Shown: positions 33,158-41,323 of the stretch, in pieces
How the letters are laid out: each line of letters starts with the position of its first letter
Position numbering within the stretch: the first letter of the stretch is position 1
Assembly (NCBI GenBank): GCA_017307505.1
Contig: JAFKEE010000048.1
Span: 1-64,000 of the forward strand
DNA: 64,000 nucleotides
From: Acidobacteriota bacterium
GTDB lineage: Bacteria > Acidobacteriota > Terriglobia > Bryobacterales > Bryobacteraceae
Direction: 5' to 3'
Translations under genes and position numbers: made by a program
The notes under the pieces: generated by a model
The model's database searches: none
Told to the model about the DNA's origin: nothing
Seen by the model: only the letters and a program-made list of their open reading frames with translations

Positions 33158-34521
33158 ACCGCAATCTCATCCTGGTCGTAGACGACGATGCGAGCCTGCG
33201 CCGCATCATGAAGCTCCAATTGGAGGAGGCCGGCTACGAAGTCACACTGGCAGCCAATGGCGAAGAAGCGCTGGGGGTGATGGAGCGAAGGAATCCGAAG
33301 CTCGTCATCACAGACCTGCGGATGGCCGGAACGAGCGGCCTGGAACTACTGCGCCACATCCGCAACGAGCACAGTGAGACCACCGTGATCATGATCACCG
33401 CATACGGCAGTGTCGAAACCGCGGTGGAGGCCATGAAGGCAGGCGCCTACGATTACGTCACGAAGCCGATAGATTACGACGCCCTGGTGCTGGTCGTGCA
33501 TCGTGCGATGGAGCGGCAGAACCTGATTGAGGAGGTCAGGAAGCTGCGCGCCGCCCTGGATGAGCGGTATGGGTTTGAAAGCATCATCGGGCGATCGAAG
33601 GCGCTGCTGCGGGTCCTGGAGATGGCTTCGCGGGTCGCCAACCGCGATTCCACCGTGTTGATTCAGGGGGAAACGGGTACAGGCAAAGAGCTGCTGGCCC
33701 GGGCGATTCACCACAACAGCCGGCGCAAGGATCAGGCCTTCGTCACCATCAACTGCGGCGCGATCCCACGAGACCTGCTGGAGTCCGAGCTGTTCGGCTT
33801 TACACGGGGCGCGTTCACGGGCGCGGCGGCCGCCAAGGCCGGCAAAGTGGAACTGGCTGACGGCGGCACCCTGTTTCTGGATGAGATTGGTGAGCTGCCG
33901 ATTGAGCTGCAGGTAAAATTGCTGCGGCTCATCCAGCAAGGCGAAGTGGAGAAGATCGGTTCGGCCGGGGGCTCCATCGTCGATGTCCGGGTGATTGCGG
34001 CCACGCATCGCAACCTGCCGGCGATGATCGAAGACGGGGCATTCCGGGAAGACCTGTACTATCGACTCGCGGTTGTTCCACTTCACTTACCGCCGCTGCG
34101 CGAGCGGAAGGAAGACATACCGGAGATCACCCAGCATCTCTTCCGGAAGCTGAAGGCCCGGCACAACCTGCCTGCTCTGCGCCTGACGCCTCCGGTCCTT
34201 TCCGCTTTTCAGGCCTATCGCTGGCCTGGCAATGTAAGGGAGCTCGAGAACGCGATCGAGCGGATGGTGGTCCTCTCCACAACGGACGAGATCACGGAGA
34301 GCGACCTGCCGGAGTCGATCCAGCCGGCCGCGCCGCAGCGTGAATCGCTGCTGCTGGAACTTCCAGAGCACGGCATCAGCCTGGAAGGAGTGGAGCGGGA
34401 ACTCCTGTTACGGGCGCTGGAAAAGTTCCAGTGGAACCAATCCCGAGCCGCGAGGTTCCTCGATATTTCGCGCAGCACCCTGATCTACCGCATGGAAAAA
34501 CACGGTCTCCACAAGGAGTGA
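33154..34521 (+). CDS. Sigma54-dependent NtrC-family response regulator
   Basis: This 455-residue activator has a receiver domain (Asp10-12, phospho-acceptor Asp54 in [11 protein letters not shown], Lys104), an AAA+ domain with Walker A GETGTGKE at 172-179, the sigma54-contacting GAFTGA loop at 219-224, Walker [14 protein letters not shown] and the arginine-finger region, and a C-terminal Fis-type helix-turn-helix ([20 protein letters not shown]). It is translationally coupled to the kinase and divergent from czcCBA, so it most likely turns on metal efflux, as ZraR does in enteric bacteria. The shared intergenic region carries a matching palindrome. Confidence 0.95.
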   Translation: MNRNLILVVDDDASLRRIMKLQLEEAGYEVTLAANGEEALGVMERRNPKLVITDLRMAGTSGLELLRHIRNEHSETTVIMITAYGSVETAVEAMKAGAYDYVTKPIDYDALVLVVHRAMERQNLIEEVRKLRAALDERYGFESIIGRSKALLRVLEMASRVANRDSTVLIQGETGTGKELLARAIHHNSRRKDQAFVTINCGAIPRDLLESELFGFTRGAFTGAAAAKAGKVELADGGTLFLDEIGELPIELQVKLLRLIQQGEVEKIGSAGGSIVDVRVIAATHRNLPAMIEDGAFREDLYYRLAVVPLHLPPLRERKEDIPEITQHLFRKLKARHNLPALRLTPPVLSAFQAYRWPGNVRELENAIERMVVLSTTDEITESDLPESIQPAAPQRESLLLELPEHGISLEGVERELLLRALEKFQWNQSRAARFLDISRSTLIYRMEKHGLHKE

Positions 34522-34622
34522 CGGGCCCGCGGGAAGCGGAGCGCAACCGGGCCAGCGGCTGCCAGAGAGAGCAGCGGTTCACACGGTCCTCTCCCCCGAC
34601 TATCCGGCCACCTGGCTAGCGA

Positions 34623-35009
34623 CTAAAGGGAAGGATCCGGACGGGGCAGGTCCGTACTGGCGACCAGTTCCTTCACGGGGCGGACCTCGATTCCGCCCAA
34701 CTGAATCGCGGGGATGCGCGAGGCCACCTCGATGGCTTCGTCGCGGTTCCTGGCCTCGATGAGGATGAAGCCGCCCACGTGCTCGCGCGCCTCGGCAAAT
34801 GGTCCGTCCGTGACTTTCACCTTACCGTCGCAGATGCGCACCACGGCAGCGGTGCGGACGGATTGCAGCGCCTGGGCGGCCAGGAAATGTCCCTGCTGAC
34901 GGAGGGTGAAGTCGTAGGCCAGGCTGATGTCATCCAAAGCCTGGGACTCCTGGGGGGACAAGGCGTCCAGTTTCGCTTCGTCGACGAATACCATGCACAG
35001 AAATTTCAT
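34623..35009 (-). CDS. YCII-related/DGPF-domain protein
   Basis: This 128-residue protein is of the YCII-related ferredoxin-like fold. It starts MKFLCMVFVDEAKLDALSPQ and contains the hallmark VTDGPFAEAREHVGGFILIE followed by ARNRDEAIEVASRIP. Such proteins often occur next to ECF sigma factors; none is seen here. The biochemical role is unknown for the DGPF group. A GAGGAGAACAGAGC stretch precedes the ATG. It lies convergent to the sigma54 regulator, 101 bases away. Confidence 0.88.
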   Translation of the reverse strand: MKFLCMVFVDEAKLDALSPQESQALDDISLAYDFTLRQQGHFLAAQALQSVRTAAVVRICDGKVKVTDGPFAEAREHVGGFILIEARNRDEAIEVASRIPAIQLGGIEVRPVKELVASTDLPRPDPSL

Positions 35010-35117
35010 GCTCTGTTCTCCTCGTTTTGAGTTGCGCTGTCACTTTGTAGTCGATTGAAGGGCGCGGAAATCGACACGGAGGAGGATAGAAAGTGAAACC
35101 TGGATTCCGGCAGCGGC

Positions 35118-35522
35118 TCAACCGCGATCGGCGTCCGGGAAGAGGATGCGGCGATAGAGACTCTCGCGGATGGAGTCGCGCAGGTCCCAGGCCCGCATCT
35201 TCCGGAGGTGGCACTGGGAGCTGATAGCCCGGGCCAGTTCCTTCAGCGCACCAGCGAGGCGTTCCTCATCTTCATTGCGAAACTTGCGGCCAAATAGAGC
35301 CACGGGGCGAGGTTCTTCAATATGGGCCACTTCGTCCCCCCGGGAGAAGCTGAGGCACAGGCCGGACCAGCCCATGGTGCGGGCGTGGAAGAGGCTGAGC
35401 CGCACTCCATTCAGATGGGCGGAATAGACTCCGCCGTCCTCCAACTGCCACTCGAGAGGCGGCTGGGCGGCTTGCGTCGCATCAAGAAGGAACTGCGCAA
35501 CGTATAGATCAGAGACTGCCAT
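35118..35522 (-). CDS. Hypothetical protein downstream of the antiporter
   Basis: The 134-residue product is not recognised. It looks like a soluble mixed alpha/beta protein: a beta-rich centre (WQLEDGGVYSAHLNGVRLSL, GWSGLCLSFSRGDE) and a basic helical C-terminus (CHLRKMRAWDLRDSIRESLY). It starts seven bases after the antiporter stop; the frame is open further upstream through the antiporter gene but that part is a shadow. The tight spacing suggests co-expression with the antiporter. Confidence 0.65.
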   Translation of the reverse strand: MAVSDLYVAQFLLDATQAAQPPLEWQLEDGGVYSAHLNGVRLSLFHARTMGWSGLCLSFSRGDEVAHIEEPRPVALFGRKFRNEDEERLAGALKELARAISSQCHLRKMRAWDLRDSIRESLYRRILFPDADRG

Positions 35523-35529
35523 TGCAACC

Positions 35530-36699
35530 TCAATCGCCCACCGCGGGCGTCTGTCTATAGGCGAGATTGAGCAGCGGCGGCGCCACCAGCGTCGTGGCGA
35601 GGGCCGTAAATACGACAACTCCGTAGATTGGCCTGGAGACGGCGCCCATGGCCAAGCCCAGCTGAGCCACGACCATGCCGACCTCCCCGCGCGGCACCAT
35701 GCCGAAGCCGATGCGTACAGCGTCACGAAGCCCAAGACGGATGGCGCCGGCCCCACAGCCAAGAAGCTTGGAGACGACAGCGGCCAGCAGGACGATGACG
35801 GTGAGCAGAATCATGGACGAGTCCTTGAAGACCGAGAGGTCGATCTTCAGGCCGATACCCACGAGGAAGAACGGCACCAGGAGTTCAGTGGTGCCGTGGA
35901 CGAGGGTATGAACCCGTTTGCTGACGCTTTCCCCGAGGCTCATGCCGGCCAGGAAGGCGCCAACAATGGCCGCAACGCCCGTATACATGGAGACGACGGA
36001 GAGCGCAAAGAGGAGAATGATCGCCAGGTGGAACTGAGCCTCGCTGGCGCGGAGTCTCGCCTGCAAGGCAGGTACAGCCTTGCTGACCGTATGCGAACCC
36101 CATTTCGCCATGACGACCATGAAGACGATGGGCAGAACCGCGGTGAGACCGATATCGACGACCTTGATCTCTCCACGAGCCATGCTGCTGACCACCGCGA
36201 GGACAATCAAGCCCAGGACGTCGTCGATGACAGCGGCGGCGAGGATGATCTGGCTGGATTTCTCGTGCAGTTTGTTCCTGGCGCTCAGCACCTGGGCGGT
36301 GATGCCGACACTGGTGGCGACCAGGGCAGCTCCGACAAAGATCGATTCGATCTGACCGTACCCCCACGCTCGCAGAATCACCCAGCCCATGCCTAACGGT
36401 ACGAGGACGCCGATGATGGCCACGAGAAAGGCGGTGCCGCCTACCTTGAGCAGTTCGGAGGATTTCACCTCCAGCCCGACGTTGAAGAGGAGGAAGAGGA
36501 CTCCCAGTTCCGAGAGGTCCTGCAGGACAGGCACCGGGGCCACCCAGTGCAGCAGGCTCGGGCCAATGACGACGCCGGCGAGAATTTCTCCGACAAGGCC
36601 AGGCATGCCGAGGCGCTCGAAGATCTCAGAGAAGAGCTTCGCGGACGCAAAGACCACGAGCATCAGGACGGGGAGGGTCAACTCCGGTGGATGCGTCAT
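35530..36699 (-). CDS. CPA2-family cation:proton antiporter
   Basis: This 389-residue integral membrane transporter is of the monovalent cation:proton antiporter-2 group. It has about twelve to thirteen helices, including LGMPGLVGEILAGVVIGPSL, LSELGVLFLLFNVGLEVKSS, and AAAVIDDVLGLIVLAVVSSM with the paired Asp-Asp of the ion site. MVPRGEVGMVVAQLGLAMG lies in a late helix typical of KefB/NapA relatives. The protein ends after the membrane domain; there is no KTN/RCK regulatory domain as in KefB. Sodium or potassium/proton exchange is likely; the ion cannot be told from sequence. It is preceded by a small membrane protein gene and followed by a hypothetical gene on the same strand. Confidence 0.92.
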   Translation of the reverse strand: MTHPPELTLPVLMLVVFASAKLFSEIFERLGMPGLVGEILAGVVIGPSLLHWVAPVPVLQDLSELGVLFLLFNVGLEVKSSELLKVGGTAFLVAIIGVLVPLGMGWVILRAWGYGQIESIFVGAALVATSVGITAQVLSARNKLHEKSSQIILAAAVIDDVLGLIVLAVVSSMARGEIKVVDIGLTAVLPIVFMVVMAKWGSHTVSKAVPALQARLRASEAQFHLAIILLFALSVVSMYTGVAAIVGAFLAGMSLGESVSKRVHTLVHGTTELLVPFFLVGIGLKIDLSVFKDSSMILLTVIVLLAAVVSKLLGCGAGAIRLGLRDAVRIGFGMVPRGEVGMVVAQLGLAMGAVSRPIYGVVVFTALATTLVAPPLLNLAYRQTPAVGD

Positions 36700-36703
36700 T
36701 CGA

Positions 36704-36850
36704 CTAGGCGATGCGAGCTTTGCGCTTCTTCTGAAGATTCAGCAGCGCAGCGCCGGCGATGCCGATGAGAACGGGCAGAAAGGGCGCCCCGTGCATCACC
36801 AGAGCGAAGAAGGCGATGCAGGCCGCGATGTTGAACCAGAGCCAATTCAT
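36704..36850 (-). CDS. Small membrane protein, 48 residues
   Basis: The gene encodes 48 residues beginning MNWLWFNIAACIAFFALVMH, with a second hydrophobic stretch PFLPVLIGIAGAALLNL and a basic end KKRKARIA, so two short membrane spans with a cytoplasmic tail. GGAG lies six bases before the ATG. It is four bases upstream of the antiporter ATG and sixteen bases after the TPR-like gene, so it is probably part of the same transcript. Function unknown. Confidence 0.7.
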   Translation of the reverse strand: MNWLWFNIAACIAFFALVMHGAPFLPVLIGIAGAALLNLQKKRKARIA

Positions 36851-36866
36851 GGGAGTCTCCAGCAAC

Positions 36867-37397
36867 TCAATGGAATATCTTAACGGCGAGCATCAAGGCG
36901 GCTGCCATAAGCACCAACCAGGAGGCGGGCCGATCCAGTGGTTTCGTCCAGGCCGGTTTCTGTGTGCCTTCCCGGATGAGGCGCCGGATTTCCTGAAGCT
37001 GTTTGCGCGCCATCGCGATCTGGTAGCCATCTTCGGCGAGTTGGAGTGCCCGGGCGGTTTCCTCTTCGGCCCGCGGCAGCGCCCGAAGGCGATAGAGCAG
37101 TTCAGCAAACTTATACTGTGCCCAGAAGTAGTTGGGAGCTATGGCCCGTGCTTCTTCAAAGGCGTCCATGGAGCGGTACGCATCGTAGTTAACGGCATGG
37201 GCCATGCCGAGACACGTGCGGAGGTCGGGCGAATCCGGGTAGGCGGCGCAGGCCTCCTGCAAGCGCTGGATGATGGCTTTGATCTCCTCGGCAGGCACGG
37301 TATGAGGGTCGCGCCAGAGCTTAGGCAGCAAGGCAGGCAGGGGAGCGGGCGCCAATGGCGCCCGCTCGCTGCTCGACGGAATGACCGCGGTATTCAT
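36867..37397 (-). CDS. TPR-like protein with C-terminal membrane anchor
   Basis: The 176-residue product has a Pro/Ala-rich N-terminus (residues 1-25), a helical repeat region (IIQRLQEACAAYPDSPDLRT, MDAFEEARAIAPNYFWAQYK, AELLYRLRALPRAEEETARA) resembling two to three TPR units, a basic helix (ARKQLQEIRRLIREG) and a final hydrophobic stretch (WLVLMAAALMLAVKIFH). It is a tail-anchored protein with its soluble part probably in the cytoplasm. The start chosen, ATG 37397, is right after the amt stop at 37399. Upstream frame is a shadow of amt. The tight junction with amt suggests a role linked to ammonium uptake, but no function is known. Confidence 0.72.
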   Translation of the reverse strand: MNTAVIPSSSERAPLAPAPLPALLPKLWRDPHTVPAEEIKAIIQRLQEACAAYPDSPDLRTCLGMAHAVNYDAYRSMDAFEEARAIAPNYFWAQYKFAELLYRLRALPRAEEETARALQLAEDGYQIAMARKQLQEIRRLIREGTQKPAWTKPLDRPASWLVLMAAALMLAVKIFH

Positions 37398-37398
37398 G

Positions 37399-39054
37399 TT
37401 AGTGTGCACTCGCTTTGAGCTCGAACTCCGGATAACCAACTGCACCGACTTCCGGCAGGTCCAGCCCTTCCACTTCAGCTTTGGCCGAAACGCGCTGGCC
37501 CACCAGAACTTCGATGACCAGATTGGCCACGAAGGCGACGGTGAAGACAACCCCGAGCAGGGCGGAGACTCCCATCAACTGCGCGACCAGTTGTCCCGGA
37601 TCGCCATAAAACAGGCCGGTGACCGAGCCAGTGACGCCATTCCAGGAGCCGCCGTAATTGGATTTGCCGTCGGCGAACAGCCCGACGGAAATCACACCCC
37701 AGATCCCGTTGACACCGTGCACCGAAATGGCGCCCACCGGGTCGTCGATCTTCATCACCCGCTCGACGAACTCGACCGAGAGACACACAAGGACGCCGCC
37801 AATGAGCCCGATGATCACACTGCAGACCGGGTTGACGAATCCGGAGGGCGCCGTGATGGCGACCAACCCCGCGAGCAAGCCGTTGCCGGACATCGAGGAG
37901 TCGGGCTTGCCGTAGCGCATCCACATATAGAACATGGCGCCGAAGGAGCCGGCCATGCCTGCCAGCATGGTATTGACCGCCACGCTGCTGATGCGAAGAT
38001 TGCCGCTGCCCGAAGCACCCAGCGAAGATCCTGGGTTAAAGCCGAACCAGCCGAAGGCGAGGATGAAACAGCCGGTGAGAACCAGTACGATGTCATGCCC
38101 CGGCATGGCGTGCGGCCGGCCGTCGCGGTCGAATTTGCCGATGCGCGGTCCGACGATGATGGCAAGGACAAGCGCCGTGAGTCCGCCGACTGAATGAACT
38201 ACACCAGATCCGGCGAAGTCAGCATAGCCCTTACCGAGTCCGAAGTTGGTGCCGAGAGTCGCCAGCCAGCCGCCGCCCCAGGCCCAGTTCGCGAACACGG
38301 GGTAGATGAAAGCGCCCAACACAAACGAGGAAACCAGGAATGCGACATACTTCCAGCGTTCCGCGGCGGAGCCGGTGACGATCGTGAGGGCAGTGTCCAT
38401 GAAGACCATCTGGAACAGGAAGATCACCATAACGGCAACGTCGTAGCTGCCGTTGTGCATCAGAAAGAAGCCGTTTTGCCCAAAGAGGCCAAAGCTCTTG
38501 CCAAAGAGGGTGATGCTGAATTCGGAGTTCAGGACGGGCGAGCCCCCGAGGTTGCCGACGGCGCCGACACCGCCCATCTGCAGGGCGAAACCGATGAGCC
38601 AGTACGCCAACATACCGACACCGTAGACCATGAAGTTCATCATCATGGTGTGGTTCGCATTCTTGGCGCGGCAAAGCCCGGTTTCCACAATCGCGAATCC
38701 GGCCTGCATGAACATGACCATGAACCCGGCGACGAGCGTCCAGACGAAGTTGATGCCGATTTTGTTCTGGCCCACCTGGTTCACCAGGTCTGAAATGGTG
38801 AGGCCTTTCTTGGCGTCGGACACTGCCACGTCTGCGACCGTGCCGGTTATATTGCCATCGGGATCTCCCTTGGCACGGAGTTCTGCCTTGGGCGCTTCCA
38901 CTCCTTTCAGATCGGCATCGGTAATGGGGACCGCTGCGGGTGCGGCTGATGCAGCCGCGGCGGGAGGCGCGGCCGCGGGGGCAGCCGGAGTCTGCGCTGC
39001 GGCGGTGAGGGCAACGAGTAGCGTTGCGGCAAGGGTGAGCAGGCTTCTCTTCAT
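37399..39054 (-). CDS. amt: Ammonium transporter with a long periplasmic N-terminal extension
   Basis: This 551-residue Amt/Mep/Rh channel moves ammonium across the inner membrane. The pore histidines are in DFAGSGVVHSVGGLTALVLA and AISVHGVNGIWGVISVGLF, and the vestibule and membrane segments are as expected (NFVWTLVAGFMVMFMQAGFA, FGWFGFNPGSSLGASGSGN). The N-terminus is unusual: a signal peptide (residues 1-21), an Ala/Pro-rich linker to about residue 42 and some 65 more polar residues before the first helix, against about 20-30 in typical AmtB. No glnK gene follows; a TPR-like gene does. The ATG at 39054 has AAGAGGT upstream; an earlier ATG at 39081 is in frame but less well placed. Two small membrane protein genes precede it. 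Confidence 0.94.
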   Translation of the reverse strand: MKRSLLTLAATLLVALTAAAQTPAAPAAAPPAAAASAAPAAVPITDADLKGVEAPKAELRAKGDPDGNITGTVADVAVSDAKKGLTISDLVNQVGQNKIGINFVWTLVAGFMVMFMQAGFAIVETGLCRAKNANHTMMMNFMVYGVGMLAYWLIGFALQMGGVGAVGNLGGSPVLNSEFSITLFGKSFGLFGQNGFFLMHNGSYDVAVMVIFLFQMVFMDTALTIVTGSAAERWKYVAFLVSSFVLGAFIYPVFANWAWGGGWLATLGTNFGLGKGYADFAGSGVVHSVGGLTALVLAIIVGPRIGKFDRDGRPHAMPGHDIVLVLTGCFILAFGWFGFNPGSSLGASGSGNLRISSVAVNTMLAGMAGSFGAMFYMWMRYGKPDSSMSGNGLLAGLVAITAPSGFVNPVCSVIIGLIGGVLVCLSVEFVERVMKIDDPVGAISVHGVNGIWGVISVGLFADGKSNYGGSWNGVTGSVTGLFYGDPGQLVAQLMGVSALLGVVFTVAFVANLVIEVLVGQRVSAKAEVEGLDLPEVGAVGYPEFELKASAH

Positions 39055-39061
39055 TCCGCGG

Positions 39062-39244
39062 TTACCTCTTCCAGATCGCATTCTTCACGTAGGCCTGATT
39101 GATGACGCCGATAATGCCCACCAGACTGATGGCGATTCCGGCGAGGACCATGCCCATCCTGGCGCCCGTGGAGGATGCCAATGAGAGACTGAGAAGGCTC
39201 AGCACGAAGCCGGCCAAAGTGATGAGAAGACCAACGTAAACCAT
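39062..39244 (-). CDS. Small membrane protein, 60 residues
   Basis: This 60-residue protein has two hydrophobic helices (VYVGLLITLAGFVLSLLSLS and MGMVLAGIAISLVGIIGVIN) joined by a short polar turn, with a basic C-terminus (KNAIWKR). AAAGGAA lies seven bases before the ATG. It lies just upstream of amt on the same strand; its stop is seven bases before the amt ATG. Not recognised, but the spacing and ribosome-binding site make it a real gene and probably co-expressed with amt. Confidence 0.75.
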   Translation of the reverse strand: MVYVGLLITLAGFVLSLLSLSLASSTGARMGMVLAGIAISLVGIIGVINQAYVKNAIWKR

Positions 39245-39277
39245 GTGGGATTCCTTTGTGTCCTTTCCGCCGACCGG

Positions 39278-39457
39278 CTAGCCTTCGAGGTGTTCGAGGG
39301 GTTTGGCTTTCAGGAAAACAGCGACCGAGGCGCCAAGCAGCACCAGACCGATCAGCATGAACAACACACTGCCTCCACTGAAGAGGCCAGCGCCAATGAA
39401 GACAAAGGCGACGAGAAATAGAAGGAACGCGAGCGCCTGGGTTGGGTTGGCACCCAT
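39278..39457 (-). CDS. Small membrane protein, 59 residues
   Basis: The product starts MGANPTQALAFLLFLVAFVF, continues through IGAGLFSGGSVLFMLIGLVL and ends in KAKPLEHLEG, giving two membrane helices with a charged tail. GGAGG lies six bases before the ATG, a near-perfect ribosome-binding site. It leads the amt operon, 33 bases before the next small gene. No function is known to me; together with the 60-residue protein it may form a small membrane pair associated with ammonium transport. Confidence 0.72.
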   Translation of the reverse strand: MGANPTQALAFLLFLVAFVFIGAGLFSGGSVLFMLIGLVLLGASVAVFLKAKPLEHLEG

Positions 39458-39595
39458 GAGAGACCTCCAATGAGCAACTGGGATTTCGCGAGCGTGACGG
39501 GAGACCCGGCGTTGGGGTCAACAAGCGCTACGTGGCTTGTGCTGGATGAACTGGCCAGCTTGGTTTCTCAGTTTAGGTAAGGAAAGTAGGGAGTG

Positions 39596-39616
39596 CCAAT
39601 CAATAATTTTGATTGG
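39596..39616. promoter_or_regulatory. 8-bp AT-centred inverted repeat upstream of the amt operon
   Basis: CCAATCAA at 39596-39603 and TTGATTGG at 39609-39616 are exact inverted repeats around TAATT. The site is 139 bases before the first small gene of the amt operon and 48 bases after the HD-domain stop. It could be an operator for the amt operon or a hairpin at the end of the HD-domain transcript; no T-run follows. Confidence 0.35.
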
Positions 39617-39664
39617 TTTGATCGTAGGGAACAGGGACTAAACGATAGCTATCTTATTGACAGA

Positions 39665-40246
39665 TCAGGGGGCTACGCGAGCGAGTCCAAGCTCGTCCGC
39701 CCTCGCCTGCATAGCCTGGATGCAGAACTCAATGTGGGCATCGAGATCTACATTCATCCCCGCGGCACCGTTGATAATATCCTCACGATTCACGGCCCGG
39801 GCGAAAGCTTTGTCCTTCATCTTCTTGCGGACGCCTTTGACTTCCACGTCAAGAATCGACCGGGTGGGTTTGACGTAGGAGATGGCCGTGAGGAATCCGG
39901 CCAGTTCGTCGCAGGCGAAGAGGGTCTTCTCGAGCAGGGATTCGCGAGGTACGCCGGTGAAATCGGCGTGGGAGAGGATGGCGCGGCGGATCTCGTCGTT
40001 GACTCCGCGTTCCTTGAGGATCGCCTCCCCTTTGACCGGGTGGTCTGGGAGTTGAGGGTGGATCTCCCAGTCGAAATCGTGCAGCAGGGCGGTGACGGAC
40101 CAGGTCTCGAGGTCGACGTTGTGTCCTTCGGCCGCGAACTTGTGGGCGTAGGCAAGTACGCAGGCTTCGACGGCGAGGGAGTGGCGGCGGAGGGCGTCGT
40201 TCTGGATGAACTCGCAAACGATGGACCAAGCTTGATCGCGATTCAT
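39665..40246 (-). CDS. HD-domain hydrolase
   Basis: This 193-residue metal-dependent phosphohydrolase has the HD superfamily pattern: His22 in LRRHSLAVEACVLAYAHKF, the HD pair at 56-57 in ALLHDFDWEIHP, His92 in AILSHADFTGVP and a later Asp in FACDELAGFLTA. The LHDFDWEIHP form is typical of a small group of HDIG-type hydrolases found near nucleotide or tRNA genes. The substrate is unknown. Transcribed leftward away from tRNA-Ala, with no clear operon partner. Confidence 0.88.
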   Translation of the reverse strand: MNRDQAWSIVCEFIQNDALRRHSLAVEACVLAYAHKFAAEGHNVDLETWSVTALLHDFDWEIHPQLPDHPVKGEAILKERGVNDEIRRAILSHADFTGVPRESLLEKTLFACDELAGFLTAISYVKPTRSILDVEVKGVRKKMKDKAFARAVNREDIINGAAGMNVDLDAHIEFCIQAMQARADELGLARVAP

Positions 40247-40311
40247 GAGATCTTGAGTCCATAGTAGCGAACAGCCGATGGGCGATGTTATATTGGGGAA
40301 GTCGAGTCTGT

Positions 40312-40387
40312 GGGCCTGTGGCGCAGTTGGGAGCGCGCTTCCATGGCATGGAAGAGGTCGTGAGTTCGAATCTCACCAGGTCCACCA
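40312..40387 (+). tRNA. tRNA-Ala (GGC)
   Basis: The 76-base cloverleaf can be folded by eye. The acceptor stem is GGGCCTG with CAGGTCC (one G-U pair), the D stem GCGC/GCGC around AGTTGGGA, the anticodon stem CTTCC/GGAAG around ATGGCAT with anticodon GGC, the variable loop AGGTC, and the T stem GTGAG/CTCAC around TTCGAAT. The CCA end is encoded. It reads GCC alanine codons. No integrase or attachment-site duplication was seen next to it. Confidence 0.95.
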
Positions 40388-40476
40388 ATCCCCTTACAAT
40401 TCAATTCGTTCTGACGCCGAAGAGCCTTAGTGTTTTCGGGTTACGACCCACAACGGGATCGCTTCGCCGCGGGGCC

Positions 40477-41271
40477 TTACCTCTTCCGTGAAGAACACGT
40501 GGGCGACGGATCCTTGCCTGCTCTGTGTGCAGAAATCGACCCTGCGCCCAGGTTGTCGACAAGGAGCCTGGATCCGGTATACCGGGCGTTGCCGCAGCGG
40601 CTATCCGACTTATTTGGGACGGAGATTGCGGCGCCATTCACGGCTTCCAGGTAGAGGTGCCCACCCGACTCTACCAACCGCAAGTCGACTCCGCTGTCCT
40701 TTAGCCAGTTGCGCCCCTCACCAGGTTCCGGGCAGGCGAGTTGGGCCTCCTTGTCGAAATCCACACCGCACTGGCGCTGCACTAGAACGGAGCCGCGGTG
40801 GTCTCCGACCTCGAGGCGCCAGTCGATCTGCTGAGTGCTGCTTCCGTAGTAAGAACAACTCATTCCGGGCGCGTCGCAACCAGAAAAGTCCATTGGGAAT
40901 GAGCCCAAATGGACCACCTTGCCGGCTTTCACCCTCACTGGGCGAAGATCCACCCGGCGAAAGCCGGGAGCCTTCGCGATCAACCGGTAGCTTCCCGGCT
41001 TCAATGCGGAGGCAAGGAGAGTCCCCGCGGGCTCAGTGTTGCCGTGGAACACTTCGGCGCCGTCTTTGAGATCGAGAACCCTAACTTCCGCGACGACGGC
41101 TGCTCCTGCCCGATCAGTGAAACGGGCCTCGATCGACCCACCCGTCTGGGCGAAGACGCTCGCCGAGATAAGCAGGGCCATCATTGGCCAAAACATAGAC
41201 GGAATCCGCCTGTCAGCGACTCGAACGATTTGCCAGGGCAGGAACGGCCTAGCAGCCAGGCGCAGCATCAT
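40477..41271 (-). CDS. Secreted carboxypeptidase-regulatory-like domain protein
   Basis: The product, up to 264 residues, has a basic N-terminus, a hydrophobic signal segment (FWPMMALLISASVFAQ) and then a CnaB/carboxypeptidase-regulatory-like beta-sandwich (SIEARFTDRAGAAVVAEVRV, GSYRLIAKAPGFRRVDLRPV). The C-terminal half contains six or so cysteines (GCDAPGMSCSYYGSS, RQCGVDFD, LACPEPGEG) that could form disulfides outside the cell. The start is ambiguous: 41271 or 41268 has GAGGG upstream, while 41196 would give a shorter signal peptide. No enzymatic motif is visible. Confidence 0.72.
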   Translation of the reverse strand: MMLRLAARPFLPWQIVRVADRRIPSMFWPMMALLISASVFAQTGGSIEARFTDRAGAAVVAEVRVLDLKDGAEVFHGNTEPAGTLLASALKPGSYRLIAKAPGFRRVDLRPVRVKAGKVVHLGSFPMDFSGCDAPGMSCSYYGSSTQQIDWRLEVGDHRGSVLVQRQCGVDFDKEAQLACPEPGEGRNWLKDSGVDLRLVESGGHLYLEAVNGAAISVPNKSDSRCGNARYTGSRLLVDNLGAGSISAHRAGKDPSPTCSSRKR

Positions 41272-41323
41272 CGACCCTCAGACGCGAACACCCGCGTTCT
41301 GCGTTCCAACTTCCTGACGCACC

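Noticed and set aside
40312-40387. tRNA-Ala as an integration site for a mobile element
   Set aside because: No integrase, no duplicated 3' end of the tRNA and no compositional break nearby were seen.
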